This document shows positions 42,892 to 52,182 of a stretch of 64,000 nucleotides of DNA, piece after piece. Below the pieces are notes generated by a model that saw only the letters and a list, made by a program, of their open reading frames with translations, did not search any database and had not been told where the DNA came from. Source of the stretch: Pseudomonas morbosilactucae. GTDB taxonomy: Bacteria > Pseudomonadota > Gammaproteobacteria > Pseudomonadales > Pseudomonadaceae. Location: NCBI RefSeq assembly GCF_023241715.1, contig NZ_JALQCW010000070.1, positions 1 to 64,000 of the forward strand, given 5' to 3'. The position numbers and the translations under genes were made by a program. Every line of letters begins with the position of its first letter. Within the stretch, counting starts at the first letter, position 1.

Positions 42892-43250
42892 GCTTGAAAC
42901 TCCCATATCAAAGTGAGAGCTACCACGTTCGTTACCAAGCGAATGGGTGGCAGCCGTGCGCAGGTTGGTAAACCGGAGATACAGGAACCCGGCAGGGACG
43001 AGCCCTCCCACGCACAGCCGCCATTGCACGATTATGCGGACACAAAAAAGCGCCACCATCGTGTACTGCGGCGCTGTTGCGCCTGTATCAACACGGGTTA
43101 CCAAGCCCGGTCGCTGATTGTGCAGCGACGGGCGAAGGTTAGCGTTGCGTCCGGTGCGATGCAACCGCCAAGGCGTGGCTATTTATGTACCTTAGTGAGG
43201 CTCCAAAAGTCGCCGTGATCTTCACAAATCGGGTGATCTTAGGCCCCGCG
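42892..43250 (-). promoter_or_regulatory. Hairpin-rich leader of the DUF3077 gene
   Basis: 359 bases without a credible protein gene. In order of minus-strand transcription it holds: a hairpin GCCCG-TCGCTG/CAGCGA-CGGGC (43105-43133); a terminator-like hairpin AGCGCC/GGCGCT with six T after it (43044-43075); and a stem GCTACCAC/GTGGCAGC with an inner TTCG/CGAA pair (42919-42954) just before the leader ORF. This looks like an attenuation or small-RNA region. Confidence 0.55.
43044..43075 (-). terminator. Terminator-like hairpin within the DUF3077 leader
   Basis: Stem AGCGCC/GGCGCT, 15-base loop and six T on the minus strand. It could end marR transcription or a short RNA, or act as an attenuator for the DUF3077 gene. 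Confidence 0.6.
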
Positions 43251-43745
43251 TTACGGATGCTCCAGCGCCGCCAACGCATCGTCCTGGATGCCATCGGCGA
43301 ACTTGCGCATCAGGCGCACCAGGTTCTCCACGTCCTGGTCCTCCCACGAGGCGAAAATCGCCAGGCCAATGCGCTCTCGCGCTTCATCGACACGGTCGGT
43401 CATCGCCTTGCCCTTCTCGGTGATGACCGACTCGCGTACACGGCGGTCGGTGGCGCTTTCCTGGCGATTGATCAGCCCCAGGCTTTCCAACTTGGTCACC
43501 TGCCGGCTGACGGTGGTGTAGTCGCGCCCCACACGGTCGGCCAGTTCGACGACGCCAATGGGCCCTACCCGCTCCACCAGAACCAGCAACGGAAACAAGG
43601 CGCGGTCCAGGGAAATGCCCGCTTCGCGCACCATGGCCTCGTCACGCTGCGGGCGGTTCATGACCGCGACAATCTCCAGCAGTGCGCCATGGAGCTCGCG
43701 AAGCTGTGCGCTTATATGTGTATTTTGCACATTATTTGTTGACAC
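43251..43745 (-). CDS. MarR-family transcriptional regulator
   Basis: 164 residues, GTG start with GAAGGA upstream. The winged helix-turn-helix is VVELADRVGRDYTTVSRQVTKLESLGLINRQES with the wing TDRRVRESVITEKG. Divergent from an FAD monooxygenase gene. Two copies of a 19-base palindrome lie between and inside the start of this gene, pointing to repression of both genes with release by an aromatic ligand. Confidence 0.92.
   Translation of the reverse strand: MSTNNVQNTHISAQLRELHGALLEIVAVMNRPQRDEAMVREAGISLDRALFPLLVLVERVGPIGVVELADRVGRDYTTVSRQVTKLESLGLINRQESATDRRVRESVITEKGKAMTDRVDEARERIGLAIFASWEDQDVENLVRLMRKFADGIQDDALAALEHP
43715..43733. promoter_or_regulatory. Second MarR operator copy, inside the marR coding region
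   Basis: TATGTGTA-TTT-TGCACATT, an imperfect copy of the palindrome at 43765-43783, spaced 50 bases from it. It overlaps about codons 5-10 of the marR gene, where bound repressor could block elongation. Confidence 0.6.
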
Positions 43746-43764
43746 GTTTTTTCCTTCGCTTAAC

Positions 43765-43783
43765 TATGTGCATATTGCACATA
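43765..43783. promoter_or_regulatory. MarR operator palindrome
   Basis: Perfect inverted repeat TATGTGCA-TAT-TGCACATA, 12 bases before the monooxygenase start and 20 bases upstream of the marR start. Confidence 0.75.
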
Positions 43784-43795
43784 TCGGAGAGCGTG

Positions 43796-45310
43796 ATGAA
43801 ACAGCCACTCGCAGTTGACGTATTGATTTGCGGCGCGGGCGCTGCCGGTCTGATGCTGGCGATTGACCTGGCACGAAGGGGCATTTCGTTGCGCCTGATC
43901 GAAAAAAACGCCCTGCCCTTCCACGGGTCCCGCGGTAAAGGTATTCAGCCTAGAACCCAGGAAATATTCGAGGACATCGGCATCCTCGGCCGAATCGTTG
44001 CTGCGGGGGGAGTCTATCCGACTGAGCGGCGATACCGCGACGATGGCAGCCACAGCGACGCGGATGTGATCGAGCATTTCGATCCCACGCCGGCCGAACC
44101 TTATCCCGTGCCGGTGATGCTGCCGCAATATCTGACCGAACGGGTGATGCGCGAGCGCCTGCTGGAACTGGGGCACCACGCGGACTTTGACTGCGAGCTG
44201 GTCGGCTTCGAACAGGATGCCGATGGCGTCACCGCCCGCCTGACAGGCAAGAGCGGAGCAGAAACCCTGCGCGTGCAGTGGCTGGTGGGCGCCGATGGTG
44301 GCCGCAGTTTTGTGCGCCATACCCTGGGCATCGACTTCCCCGGCAAGACCCTCGGCGTTCGCGCCCTGGTGGCCGATGCGGTGATAACGGGCCTGTCCCG
44401 TGATTACTGGCACCGCTTCAGTGATGGCGACATGACGCGGCAGATCTCGCTGTGCCCACTGGCCGGTACCCATCTGTTTCAAATCCAGGGCCCGATCCCC
44501 CTCGACGGCGACGTTGATCTGTCCGCTGAAGGGCTGACGACCCTGGTGGCGCAGCGCACCGGCCGCAACGATATTCAGGTGCAATCCGTGTCCTGGTCTT
44601 CGCCCTACACCATGAATGCCCGGCTGGCCGACCGTTACCGCACCGGCCGCGTGCTCCTGGTGGGGGATGCGGCGCACATCCACCCGCCCACCGGTGGCCA
44701 GGGCCTGAATACCAGCGTGCAGGACGCCTACAACCTGGGCTGGAAGCTGGCGGCAGTGATCCAGGGGGCGCCCGAGGCGCTGCTGGACAGTTATGAGGAG
44801 GAGCGCCGGCCGGTGGCCGCGTCGATGCTCGGCTTGGCGACCCGGCTGCTTGAAGCGCAGAAAAAAGGCGATATGCGCCGCGGCCGCGACGTGCACCAAC
44901 TCGATATCGGCTACCCCGAATCCAGCCTGGCCCTTACGCACGCCGATCGCAGCGGTCGTCTGTCGGCGGGCGATCGAGCACCGGATGCGCCGATCTGGGG
45001 TGCAGCCGGTCACCCGTCGCGGCTGTTCAACCTCTACCAAGGCACCCATTGGACCTTGCTGGGCTACGGCCTGGAGCGCGATGCGGTGCCGCCCCGCGCA
45101 GGGCTGCGCATCCACACCTTCAGCCCCCACGGCGACCTGTTCGATGACCAGGGGCATTTCCATGAAGCGTACGAGCCAGCCATCGATGATTGGGTATTGG
45201 TGCGCCCGGATGGCTACGTCGGCGCGATCGTCGCCCAGGGCGATGTGCAGAGCCTGGAGCGCTACCTGCAGCAGGTCGGCCTGGGGGCTGGCAACAACAG
45301 CCACGACTGA
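43796..45310 (+). CDS. FAD-dependent aromatic monooxygenase (PheA/TfdB group)
   Basis: 504 residues from the ATG after CGGAGAGCGTG. The FAD motif is VLICGAGAAGLMLAIDLARRG, the DG motif LVGADGGRSFVRH and the GD motif GRVLLVGDAAHIHPPTGGQGLN; a thioredoxin-like C-terminal domain follows. Such class A flavoenzymes hydroxylate phenols or related rings with NAD(P)H. Divergent from marR with shared operators, so likely induced by an aromatic compound. Substrate not inferable. Confidence 0.9.
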   Translation: MKQPLAVDVLICGAGAAGLMLAIDLARRGISLRLIEKNALPFHGSRGKGIQPRTQEIFEDIGILGRIVAAGGVYPTERRYRDDGSHSDADVIEHFDPTPAEPYPVPVMLPQYLTERVMRERLLELGHHADFDCELVGFEQDADGVTARLTGKSGAETLRVQWLVGADGGRSFVRHTLGIDFPGKTLGVRALVADAVITGLSRDYWHRFSDGDMTRQISLCPLAGTHLFQIQGPIPLDGDVDLSAEGLTTLVAQRTGRNDIQVQSVSWSSPYTMNARLADRYRTGRVLLVGDAAHIHPPTGGQGLNTSVQDAYNLGWKLAAVIQGAPEALLDSYEEERRPVAASMLGLATRLLEAQKKGDMRRGRDVHQLDIGYPESSLALTHADRSGRLSAGDRAPDAPIWGAAGHPSRLFNLYQGTHWTLLGYGLERDAVPPRAGLRIHTFSPHGDLFDDQGHFHEAYEPAIDDWVLVRPDGYVGAIVAQGDVQSLERYLQQVGLGAGNNSHD

Positions 45311-45635
45311 CACAACGGCCCCGCGTCTTTTTTCAACCACATCGCCAGCCTGGATGCCGGGTATTTCTCCCACTGGCTGCCCATCGCTTTCACCGAGCGA
45401 TCGGTGAGCTCTCCCCTGTGCCCGAGGAGATACCCAGGCGGTGCGTTCGCGCCTTTCAGCAGCATCCTCCGGCACCGACACGCTCCCCCCCAACGCCCTG
45501 CGCAGCACGGGTCATGCGGATATCCACCCCCACGGACCTCAGGTGCAGGTATCGTATGCCCTCCTCTATTTCCAGCCTCGAAACAGGCAACCTGCCGTTG
45601 CCGCACCGGCTGCACAAAAACAACAAGGACATGCA
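45311..45635. other. Gap between monooxygenase and azlC
   Basis: 325 bases. No supported gene or recognisable site other than the AAGGA ribosome site of azlC at 45625. Confidence 0.4.
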
Positions 45636-46376
45636 ATGCAGTACCGAACTGGAGCGCAAGCCTTCGCGCACGGCGTTCGAACCCTGATGCCATTGACCCC
45701 CGGCGTGGTGCCCTTCGGGTTGGTCACCGGAGTGATGGCCATTGAAATGGGCATGTCACCCGGCATGACCCTGGGCATGACCCTGCTGTTTTACTCGGGC
45801 TCGGCCCAGATGGTTGCCCTCCAGCTGCTGCACAATAACGTCCTGCCGGTGGCGATTGTGGTCACTGCGTTGATCATCAACCTGCGCTTTATCATGTACA
45901 GCGCCTCGCTGGCGCCGCACCTGCACCACTTGCCCCGTCGCTGGACATGGCCCATGTCCTACCTGCTGTCCGATCAGTCGTTCGCGCTGTACAGCCTCAG
46001 GTTTTCGTCGGGCGAACCCGGGCGCTTCGGGCATTACTTTTACGCCGGTACGGCGGTGGCCATGTGGCTGGTCTGGCAGCTGTCGGTATTGGCCGGGGTC
46101 TTCTTGGGGGCCAGCATCCCCGAGTCATGGTCATTGAGCTTTGCCATTCCCCTGTCTTTCCTGGCACTGCTGGTGCCCAACCTGCGCAGTGCGGCGAGCC
46201 TGGGCGCCGCATCGGTCGGCGGGTCGATCGCCGTGTTGGCCATCAACATGCCCTACAACCTGGGGTTGGTCATGGCTTCGATCGGGGGCGTTGTGGCCGG
46301 CTTACTGATTGAGAAACTGCGTAGCCGCCCCTCGAACACCGAACGTCCTGACAATGTTGAGAGGGAAACCCAATGA
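45636..46376 (+). CDS. azlC: AzlC family branched-chain amino acid exporter, large subunit
   Basis: 246 residues from the ATG with AAGGA six bases before. Starts FAHGVRTLMPLTPGVVPFGLV and contains LLFYSGSAQMVALQLL and NLRFIMYSASLAPHL, the AzlC hallmarks; several membrane segments. With AzlD it forms an inner-membrane exporter of branched-chain amino acids or analogues. Its stop overlaps the azlD start by four bases. Confidence 0.92.
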   Translation: MQYRTGAQAFAHGVRTLMPLTPGVVPFGLVTGVMAIEMGMSPGMTLGMTLLFYSGSAQMVALQLLHNNVLPVAIVVTALIINLRFIMYSASLAPHLHHLPRRWTWPMSYLLSDQSFALYSLRFSSGEPGRFGHYFYAGTAVAMWLVWQLSVLAGVFLGASIPESWSLSFAIPLSFLALLVPNLRSAASLGAASVGGSIAVLAINMPYNLGLVMASIGGVVAGLLIEKLRSRPSNTERPDNVERETQ

Positions 46377-46699
46377 GCGATCTGGCGTTGTGGGGGCTGT
46401 TTCTGGCGGTCGGCGTAGGGACCTTTGTCATGCGCCTTTCGTTTGTCGAACTCTATGGTCGCTGGCGCATCCCCGAGTGGCTGAACCGGGCCTTGCTCTA
46501 TGTACCGGCCAGCGTGCTGGCCGCGCTGGTACTGCCCGCCGTGGTGTACCCCAATGGGCACACTGAATTCGAGCTCGCCAACCCGCAAATCCCCGCCGCC
46601 ATCATCGCCGCCTGGGTCGCGTGGAAAACTCGAAATACGCTCCTGACCCTGGCGGTCGGCATGGCCGCACTGCTGCTTTTCAAGTTGATTGGGGGGTGA
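46373..46699 (+). CDS. azlD: AzlD family exporter, small subunit
   Basis: 108 residues with about four membrane segments: LWGLFLAVGVGTFVMRLSF, RALLYVPASVLAALVLPAVV and two C-terminal ones. The size and position directly after azlC are typical. Works as a complex with AzlC. Confidence 0.92.
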   Translation: MSDLALWGLFLAVGVGTFVMRLSFVELYGRWRIPEWLNRALLYVPASVLAALVLPAVVYPNGHTEFELANPQIPAAIIAAWVAWKTRNTLLTLAVGMAALLLFKLIGG

Positions 46700-46961
46700 A
46701 GCGCTGACCTTTAATGCGTTGACGCGCCCTCTCAAACAGCCCTGCGCTGGCGGTTGGTTTTCCAAGCTACGCACAAGCCAGAGTCTGCGACAACGACCCC
46801 GTGTACAGCCACGCGAGCTGATCATTGTCGAGGGGGATTTGAGTTGAAGGTGTGTGGTTCAAGGGGGTCGCTTCGGGGCGATTGCCGCCCCTCACGCCCA
46901 GTGGCTCTCGGCCAATGACGACCACTGCAGATCGCTGCATAAACCTCACGGGCATCAGGCT

Positions 46962-47900
46962 CTACGACAAACCGCTGCTGTGACTTGCACCGAACAGCGT
47001 TGCTTGCTCTTTGGCCATCTTGAGCAAGGCATCGACGACAACCCTCACTTTCGGCTGGATGTAACGCGTACGCGGCCAAATGACGTGTATGGGCATGGTT
47101 GCTCCTGCGTAGTTGTCCAGAACAGTGACCAAAGCCCCACTGCGCAAATGCTCCGAAACCAGCCAGGTGGGCAATTGACAAAGTCCGCAGCCATCTAGGG
47201 TCGCGCGCAACATCATTTCACCGTCACCGAACTCATGGCGCACGCGCACTTCCTGCTCTTCTGCCTCGCCTTTGGCATTCCTTAGCAACCACGCCATGCG
47301 CAGCCCTTTACGCCAGGCAATGATGCAATCGCATTCCTTTAACGCGGACGGATGCAGAATCGGCGGGCAGCGGCTCACGTAGTCGGGCGCCGCACAAACC
47401 ACCAGATGCTGCTCACCGAGCCGGCGTGCGACTAACTCCGGGTCATCCTTGAGGTCGCCGATTCGTACCGCCAAATCAATGCCATCGTTGATCATGTCGA
47501 CCGTCCGCTCACCGAAGGTCACCGTCAAGTCGAGCTGCGAGTATTGCCGGGCCAGAGCAATCAGCATGGGGGCAATATGGCGTCGGCCAAATGCAGCAGG
47601 AAGATCGATACGCACACGTCCCTTGGGCTCGGCGACGCCGTTGAGAAAGCTCCCTTCAATACCCCGCAATTCATCCATGACTCGCAAGCAACTGGCGAGG
47701 TAAACCTCTCCCTCACTGGTCAAACTCAGTTTGCGCGTGGTGCGGTGCAGCAGCTTGATACCGAGGCGTTTTTCCAGGCGGGTGACGCTTTTGCCCACTG
47801 CCGAACTGGTCACGCCCAGTTGCAACGCAGCCGCCGTGAAACTCCCGCATTGAGCCGCCTGGGTGAACTCCGGGATGCCATCGAATTGAAAGGAATCCAT
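46962..47900 (-). CDS. LysR-family transcriptional regulator
   Basis: 312 residues from the ATG at 47900 (MDSFQFDGIPEFTQAA). The helix-turn-helix is GSFTAAALQLGVTSSAVGKSVTRLEKRLG. Effector domain of the usual two lobes. Divergent from the SnoaL-like protein and alkene reductase genes, 95 bases away, which it probably controls. Confidence 0.92.
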   Translation of the reverse strand: MDSFQFDGIPEFTQAAQCGSFTAAALQLGVTSSAVGKSVTRLEKRLGIKLLHRTTRKLSLTSEGEVYLASCLRVMDELRGIEGSFLNGVAEPKGRVRIDLPAAFGRRHIAPMLIALARQYSQLDLTVTFGERTVDMINDGIDLAVRIGDLKDDPELVARRLGEQHLVVCAAPDYVSRCPPILHPSALKECDCIIAWRKGLRMAWLLRNAKGEAEEQEVRVRHEFGDGEMMLRATLDGCGLCQLPTWLVSEHLRSGALVTVLDNYAGATMPIHVIWPRTRYIQPKVRVVVDALLKMAKEQATLFGASHSSGLS

Positions 47901-47995
47901 GACGGGCTCCACATTGCTGAAAGCTCGATTCTATCCCTGGAGGATCAACTGATTGTAATTTTCCCGAATTAATAGATTTTTTTGACTGGATTAAG

Positions 47996-48517
47996 GTGGC
48001 CTTCCTTTTGAACGCCCTTCCCCTGAAGGCCACTGTGAACGCCGATGTGAACCGACTGCTCACCCTTGAAGCGATCAGGAACCTGCGACTGCGCTACTGC
48101 CATCATCTCGATGCCAATCGGATGGATGCACTCGTACAGTTGTTTACCGAGGACGCCATTTGCCAGGTTGATCGCGGTTGCTGGAGGGGCCGTGACGCCA
48201 TCCAGCAGGGCTTGTCCCAAGCCTTTTCAGCATTCGATGTGCAACAACGCGGGGCGTATCCCTTCATGCACGCTGTGTCGAATCACTGGATCGAGATTCT
48301 CGGTGAGAACCGGGCCGAAGGGCGTTGCTACCTGATCGACTTCGCCACGCAAAGGGCTGCCGACGAAAACCCGCTTCTGCTGGTTGGGCTGTATGCCGAC
48401 GAGTATCGCCGCGTGAAGGGCCAATGGCTGATCAGCCGTACCCGCCTGGATGTCGTCTGGCCTGAGCCCGATGTCGGCGGCGGCGATCCAGGCAATGGGC
48501 TGGTTCTGCCGTCCTGA
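47996..48517 (+). CDS. SnoaL-like (NTF2-fold) protein
   Basis: Up to 173 residues; the start is uncertain, with GTG at 47996 or a later GTG at 48035. LEAIRNLRLRYCHHLDANRMDALVQLFTEDAICQVD is the conserved opening of the SnoaL/limonene-epoxide-hydrolase-like family, followed by GRDAIQQGL. These small alpha+beta barrels are isomerases, hydrolases or ligand binders. It lies 36 bases upstream of the alkene reductase gene and shares its promoter. Confidence 0.8.
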   Translation: MAFLLNALPLKATVNADVNRLLTLEAIRNLRLRYCHHLDANRMDALVQLFTEDAICQVDRGCWRGRDAIQQGLSQAFSAFDVQQRGAYPFMHAVSNHWIEILGENRAEGRCYLIDFATQRAADENPLLLVGLYADEYRRVKGQWLISRTRLDVVWPEPDVGGGDPGNGLVLPS

Positions 48518-48553
48518 TCCCTCTCCCCTTTTCCCTGACTTCCCGAGTTTCTG

Positions 48554-49669
48554 ATGAACACATTATTCAAACCCTACGATCTGGCCGGTACCGAGTTGGC
48601 CAATCGCGTGGTCATGGCGCCTATGACACGGGCAAGAGCCCTTGACGATATTCCGGATGAACACACGGTTCTCTACTACGCCCAACGAGCCTCTGCCGGG
48701 CTGATTATCAGTGAAGGCATCCCGATCTCCCGCGAGGGCTGTGGTTACCTGTTCAACCCCGGTCTGTATAGCGATGAACACACTCGAGCCTGGCGGCGAG
48801 TCACTGATGCCGTCCACGCCAAAGGCGGGCGGATCTTCGCGCAACTGTGGCATGTCGGACGCATGTCCCATGTGTCACTTCAGCCTGGGGGCGCCTCTCC
48901 GGTGTCATCGGTCGCTACCGTTGCCGCCAGCTCGAATGCCTACGGCTGGGTTGAAAAAGACAAGCCCGGCCCCGTGCAGGCAAGCCTCCCAAGAGCCTTG
49001 AGCACAGCCGAAGTGCATCGGGTCACCGGTGACTTTGCAAGCGCCGCGCGACGTGCGCTGGACGCTGGTTTCGACGGCATCGAATTGCACGGTGCCAACG
49101 GCTATCTCTTCGAGCAATTCCTGAACGGTGCGTTGAACACTCGCCAGGACACCTACGGCGGCTCCATCACCAATCGCCAACGCTTCCTGCTCGAAACACT
49201 GGATGCCTTGGCCGCAGCAATTGGCAGTGCCCGGGTAGGCGTGCGGTTGTCCCCATTTGGTCGCCTTTTCGACATGCACCCCTACGCCGAAGAAACCGAT
49301 ACCTGGCTGAGCCTGGCCTCGGCGCTCAATGACCGAGACCTGGCGTATGTGCATTTGAGTGATCAGCTCACGATTGGCGCAGAAGCGATTCCCGAGGGTT
49401 TTGCCGTTCGATTCCGCCAAACGTATCAAGGCACCTTGATCGCTGCGGGAGGCTTTAATCGGGAGCTGGCAGAGACTGTGCTGGAGGCCGGCGATCTGGA
49501 TCTGATCGCCTTTGGTCGCCCATTCATTTCCAATCCCGACCTTGTCGAACGGATGCAAAACGGCTGGCCGATAGCAGAAGGTGATCGGGCTACTTTTTAT
49601 GGCGTCAACGGCAGCCCAACCAAAGGCTATACCGACTATCCCGCGTACAGCGAAACGGTGACGAATTAA
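48554..49669 (+). CDS. Old Yellow Enzyme family alkene reductase
   Basis: 371 residues. MNTLFKPYDLAGTELANRVVMAPMTRARA, FAQLWHVGRMSH, GIELHGANGYLFEQFLN and TYGGSITNRQRF are the FMN- and substrate-binding signatures. The enzyme reduces activated C=C bonds (enones, nitro-esters, N-ethylmaleimide) with NAD(P)H. Probably co-transcribed with the SnoaL-like gene under the divergent LysR regulator. Confidence 0.93.
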   Translation: MNTLFKPYDLAGTELANRVVMAPMTRARALDDIPDEHTVLYYAQRASAGLIISEGIPISREGCGYLFNPGLYSDEHTRAWRRVTDAVHAKGGRIFAQLWHVGRMSHVSLQPGGASPVSSVATVAASSNAYGWVEKDKPGPVQASLPRALSTAEVHRVTGDFASAARRALDAGFDGIELHGANGYLFEQFLNGALNTRQDTYGGSITNRQRFLLETLDALAAAIGSARVGVRLSPFGRLFDMHPYAEETDTWLSLASALNDRDLAYVHLSDQLTIGAEAIPEGFAVRFRQTYQGTLIAAGGFNRELAETVLEAGDLDLIAFGRPFISNPDLVERMQNGWPIAEGDRATFYGVNGSPTKGYTDYPAYSETVTN

Positions 49670-49791
49670 GTCGCGCAAAGCCCGGGGGGAGATTCGTCTC
49701 CCTCCAACGATTAAATCTCGCAACCGGCCAAACGCAGCCTTTAGAACACCTCACCAGGACGACACAATATGGGTTCGGGTGGGCGCCATCG

Positions 49792-50088
49792 TTACCAGGG
49801 GATCCTTGCAATTTCCGCTGGGCTCATCGCACGCCAATCAGTCTGCAGAATGCCGTAATCAACACGGGCAGACTCAAGGGCATCTTCCAAGGACAGCATC
49901 AGATGGTCGCCATCAATCTGCTGGCCGGCGTAATCGATGAAGCGAATCTCCAGATAAACCGGTGGTTCGCCCTCTCCCTCGACCTCAAGGCCAAACAGCA
50001 CGATAGCCGTGACGCAGGGGCGATATTCACAGGGTTGCCGCACCTTGGCGACTAGGTAAACGGGCGTTTGCGACATTCGGGCACTCAT
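49792..50088 (-). CDS. Small hypothetical protein
   Basis: 98 residues from the ATG at 50088; another ATG at 50076 (MSQTPVYLVAKVRQ) is possible but has no ribosome site. PPVYLEIRFIDYAGQQIDGDHLMLSLEDALESARVDYGI suggests a small alpha/beta fold. No known function. Confidence 0.6.
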   Translation of the reverse strand: MSARMSQTPVYLVAKVRQPCEYRPCVTAIVLFGLEVEGEGEPPVYLEIRFIDYAGQQIDGDHLMLSLEDALESARVDYGILQTDWRAMSPAEIARIPW

Positions 50089-50192
50089 GAAGGTTGGATG
50101 TCCTCGGGGTTCAGGTGCGCCATGAGGCATGCCCGCAAACGCCATGGGAATTCAAGCCTCTCTCGCGTCTGATCGCATCCCGCGAAACATCA

Positions 50193-50786
50193 CTACAGGC
50201 CGGGATGGGTATCGATAGAGGGCTTGAAGTCGGGGTTTTCGAAACGACGCTCGCGGTAATAGGTGTTGGCCGTGGGCCCGGCGTATTTATAAGTGACCTC
50301 CGGGTTGGGCGTTAGATGCCACCCGGAGCCTTCTTTGTCGCGCTCGATCAGCGAAGGGTACAGCGTGCAAGTGCCTCCCGAACCCGACGTCATTCTGAAC
50401 TGATAATAACGCCCGGCCTGTGGCGTGAACTGCGCTGTCACGGAGCAAGACTGGGTAAGCGGCCCCTCCCAAAACATCCCCACATGGGTTTCGATGCCGG
50501 GTCGGACGGGTGTTTCAAAGTAGTCGGACGTCAGGTTTTGCCCTGCTTTAGGCAGGCCCGCATCCTGTGTATTGATAAAGGGCAAGGGCCCTCGGCGAAC
50601 GACACCTCCCGAACGCACACCGTGTTCGTATTGGTATATATCGGCATGCTGGGTGAAGTTGACGATACGGATCCAGGCGGGGTTCGGCTCGTGTTCCGGT
50701 GCAATGAAGTAGTGGGTCTGTGGGAGGTATTGGCAGCCGGCAAACAACGGCAGGATCAGCAGGCAGTGGGTACGACGAACAGACAT
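50193..50786 (-). CDS. Lipoprotein of unknown function
   Basis: 197 residues from the ATG at 50786. The signal region RTHCLLILPLFAGC ends in a lipobox (LFAGC), so the mature protein begins at a lipidated Cys, probably in the outer membrane. The rest is beta-rich, with WIRIVNFTQHADIYQY and TQSCSVTAQFTPQAGRYYQF. No family recognised. Confidence 0.7.
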   Translation of the reverse strand: MSVRRTHCLLILPLFAGCQYLPQTHYFIAPEHEPNPAWIRIVNFTQHADIYQYEHGVRSGGVVRRGPLPFINTQDAGLPKAGQNLTSDYFETPVRPGIETHVGMFWEGPLTQSCSVTAQFTPQAGRYYQFRMTSGSGGTCTLYPSLIERDKEGSGWHLTPNPEVTYKYAGPTANTYYRERRFENPDFKPSIDTHPGL

Positions 50787-50962
50787 GACGCGGGTCCTTG
50801 GCGGCGTTGGTGTACAGACCACAGCACCGGGAATGCATTCCGCAGCGGCCCCAAAATGTTCCTCTTGGCCATTGACCACACACTGAATCAACGATGATGG
50901 TGTAGACCCTTACTCGCCGCCCCCCGGCTACCGCATGGAAGGCACATCCATCCTTTTTCCCT

Positions 50963-51385
50963 TCAGAACTCTTCAGTCGTGATGGATGCCGTGATGTAGA
51001 AATACGTTATTTTCGACCATGATTCCCGTTGGTTGACGGGCGTTTCCTCGGACCCCATACCGAGCGTGTACCAACGCTGTGTTGTTGTATCGCGATAGGA
51101 ATAAATCGTTGAATCCCAGCCGCAGCAGATGTACCGGAGCTTCGGCTGCCTGAAGCTCCGGCTCATGTACCGCTCAGCCTCAAGGGCCTCCGAGCCTTTT
51201 ACGCGGTAGCGAGCAACGATGGGTTTTCCCAGCTCGTCGTTGTTTTTAGTGCACTCCAGAAACTCTACAACCTCAGGCTTTTCGCTGAGTTCCGCCAGCA
51301 GGTCCCCGCATTGCGGCTCAGCCATCGCGTGGCTGGCAACCAGTGACCCACCTACCAAGACAAGTCCGCCAATCAGTCTGTTCAT
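50963..51385 (-). CDS. Exported protein, DUF4952-like
   Basis: 140 residues from the ATG at 51385 with GGGAG upstream. A signal peptide (LIGGLVLVGGSLVASHAMA) precedes EPQCGDLLAELSEKPEVVEFLECTKNND, with two Cys, and VARYRVKGSEALEAERYM, the pattern I associate with DUF4952. A CC pair occurs at YICCGWDS. Function unknown; lies in a run of small exported proteins. Confidence 0.65.
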   Translation of the reverse strand: MNRLIGGLVLVGGSLVASHAMAEPQCGDLLAELSEKPEVVEFLECTKNNDELGKPIVARYRVKGSEALEAERYMSRSFRQPKLRYICCGWDSTIYSYRDTTTQRWYTLGMGSEETPVNQRESWSKITYFYITASITTEEF

Positions 51386-51537
51386 TGATGCTCCCAAGAT
51401 AGGCGTGCCAATGTATTCCTTCTCCCCTCTATACGCCTGATGCCCCATCAAGTCCTCCCAGTAGAGAGAGGAAAACGCTTGTTGGGTCGCTTCCGACATG
51501 AGGCGCGCGCGCCCATTAACGCCTGACCCTGTACAAC

Positions 51538-51840
51538 CTACTGGCGGGGAAGCTCGCGAATCTCCACTGTGCCGCCGGCCTCAAAAACCGGGTTGCCGGC
51601 AAGGAAGGCTTTCGCTTCTTCAAGATTTTTTGCCCGAACTCGAATAAATCCACTGATATCCGCCACGGCCGCCACGCTCGTGTGTCCTTTGCGCAGGCAT
51701 TCGCCCTCACCGATGGAACTCCCCCCGTCGAATAGCCCGGTGCCGCGCAGCCTGGTGAAGTACTGCGCCCACAGCTCTGGATCACCGGCTGCAGCCGGGT
51801 CGCTCGCATCTCGGTGCATGAAGAGTATGTATTCGTTCAT
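51538..51840 (-). CDS. YciI-family protein
   Basis: 100 residues. MNEYILFMHRDASDPAA opens the ferredoxin-like YCII/DGPF fold and the VAAVADISGFIRVRAKNLEEAKAFLAGNPVF segment is conserved in the family. YciI-like proteins may be small enzymes, and some pair with ECF sigma factors; none is here. Standalone gene. Confidence 0.88.
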   Translation of the reverse strand: MNEYILFMHRDASDPAAAGDPELWAQYFTRLRGTGLFDGGSSIGEGECLRKGHTSVAAVADISGFIRVRAKNLEEAKAFLAGNPVFEAGGTVEIRELPRQ

Positions 51841-52182
51841 GGGCGTTCTCCTGGTTCATGCGGTTGCGGGGATGCTGCCTGAACAGTGGGGTTGGCTAAA
51901 GCGTTTGCCCACTCTGGGCCAATGGAGCCTTTTATGAGCGACAACTATCGGCCCAAGGCTGAACTGCTCTGGCGAAATTCGCAGCTGGTGTTATCTGATG
52001 CATCAGGGATGCTACTGACGCCGGACAGCTGCGGCAATCTGCGTTTTGCCGAGACAGTCGCCGCTGTATTCATGACTGAACGCATTGCTCTAGTCGGTTT
52101 AAAGGCACCGCCAAACAATCGAAATGGGTACTCTTACCTCAATGCTGAAACCGTGTGGCTCGTCGACAAAACGGAGGTTGAT
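51841..52182. other. Region upstream of the FAD oxidoreductase, possible alternative start
   Basis: 342 bases. From an ATG at 51934 with GGAG six bases before, the frame is open straight into the oxidoreductase, adding 83 residues. No domain is recognised in this extension. It may be a true N-terminal extension or just the leader. Confidence 0.4.

Noticed and set aside
42793..43164. 123-codon ORF covering the whole DUF3077 leader
   Set aside because: It spans the hairpins and has no ribosome site at its start; only the last 32 codons have one, so the long form is taken as non-coding.
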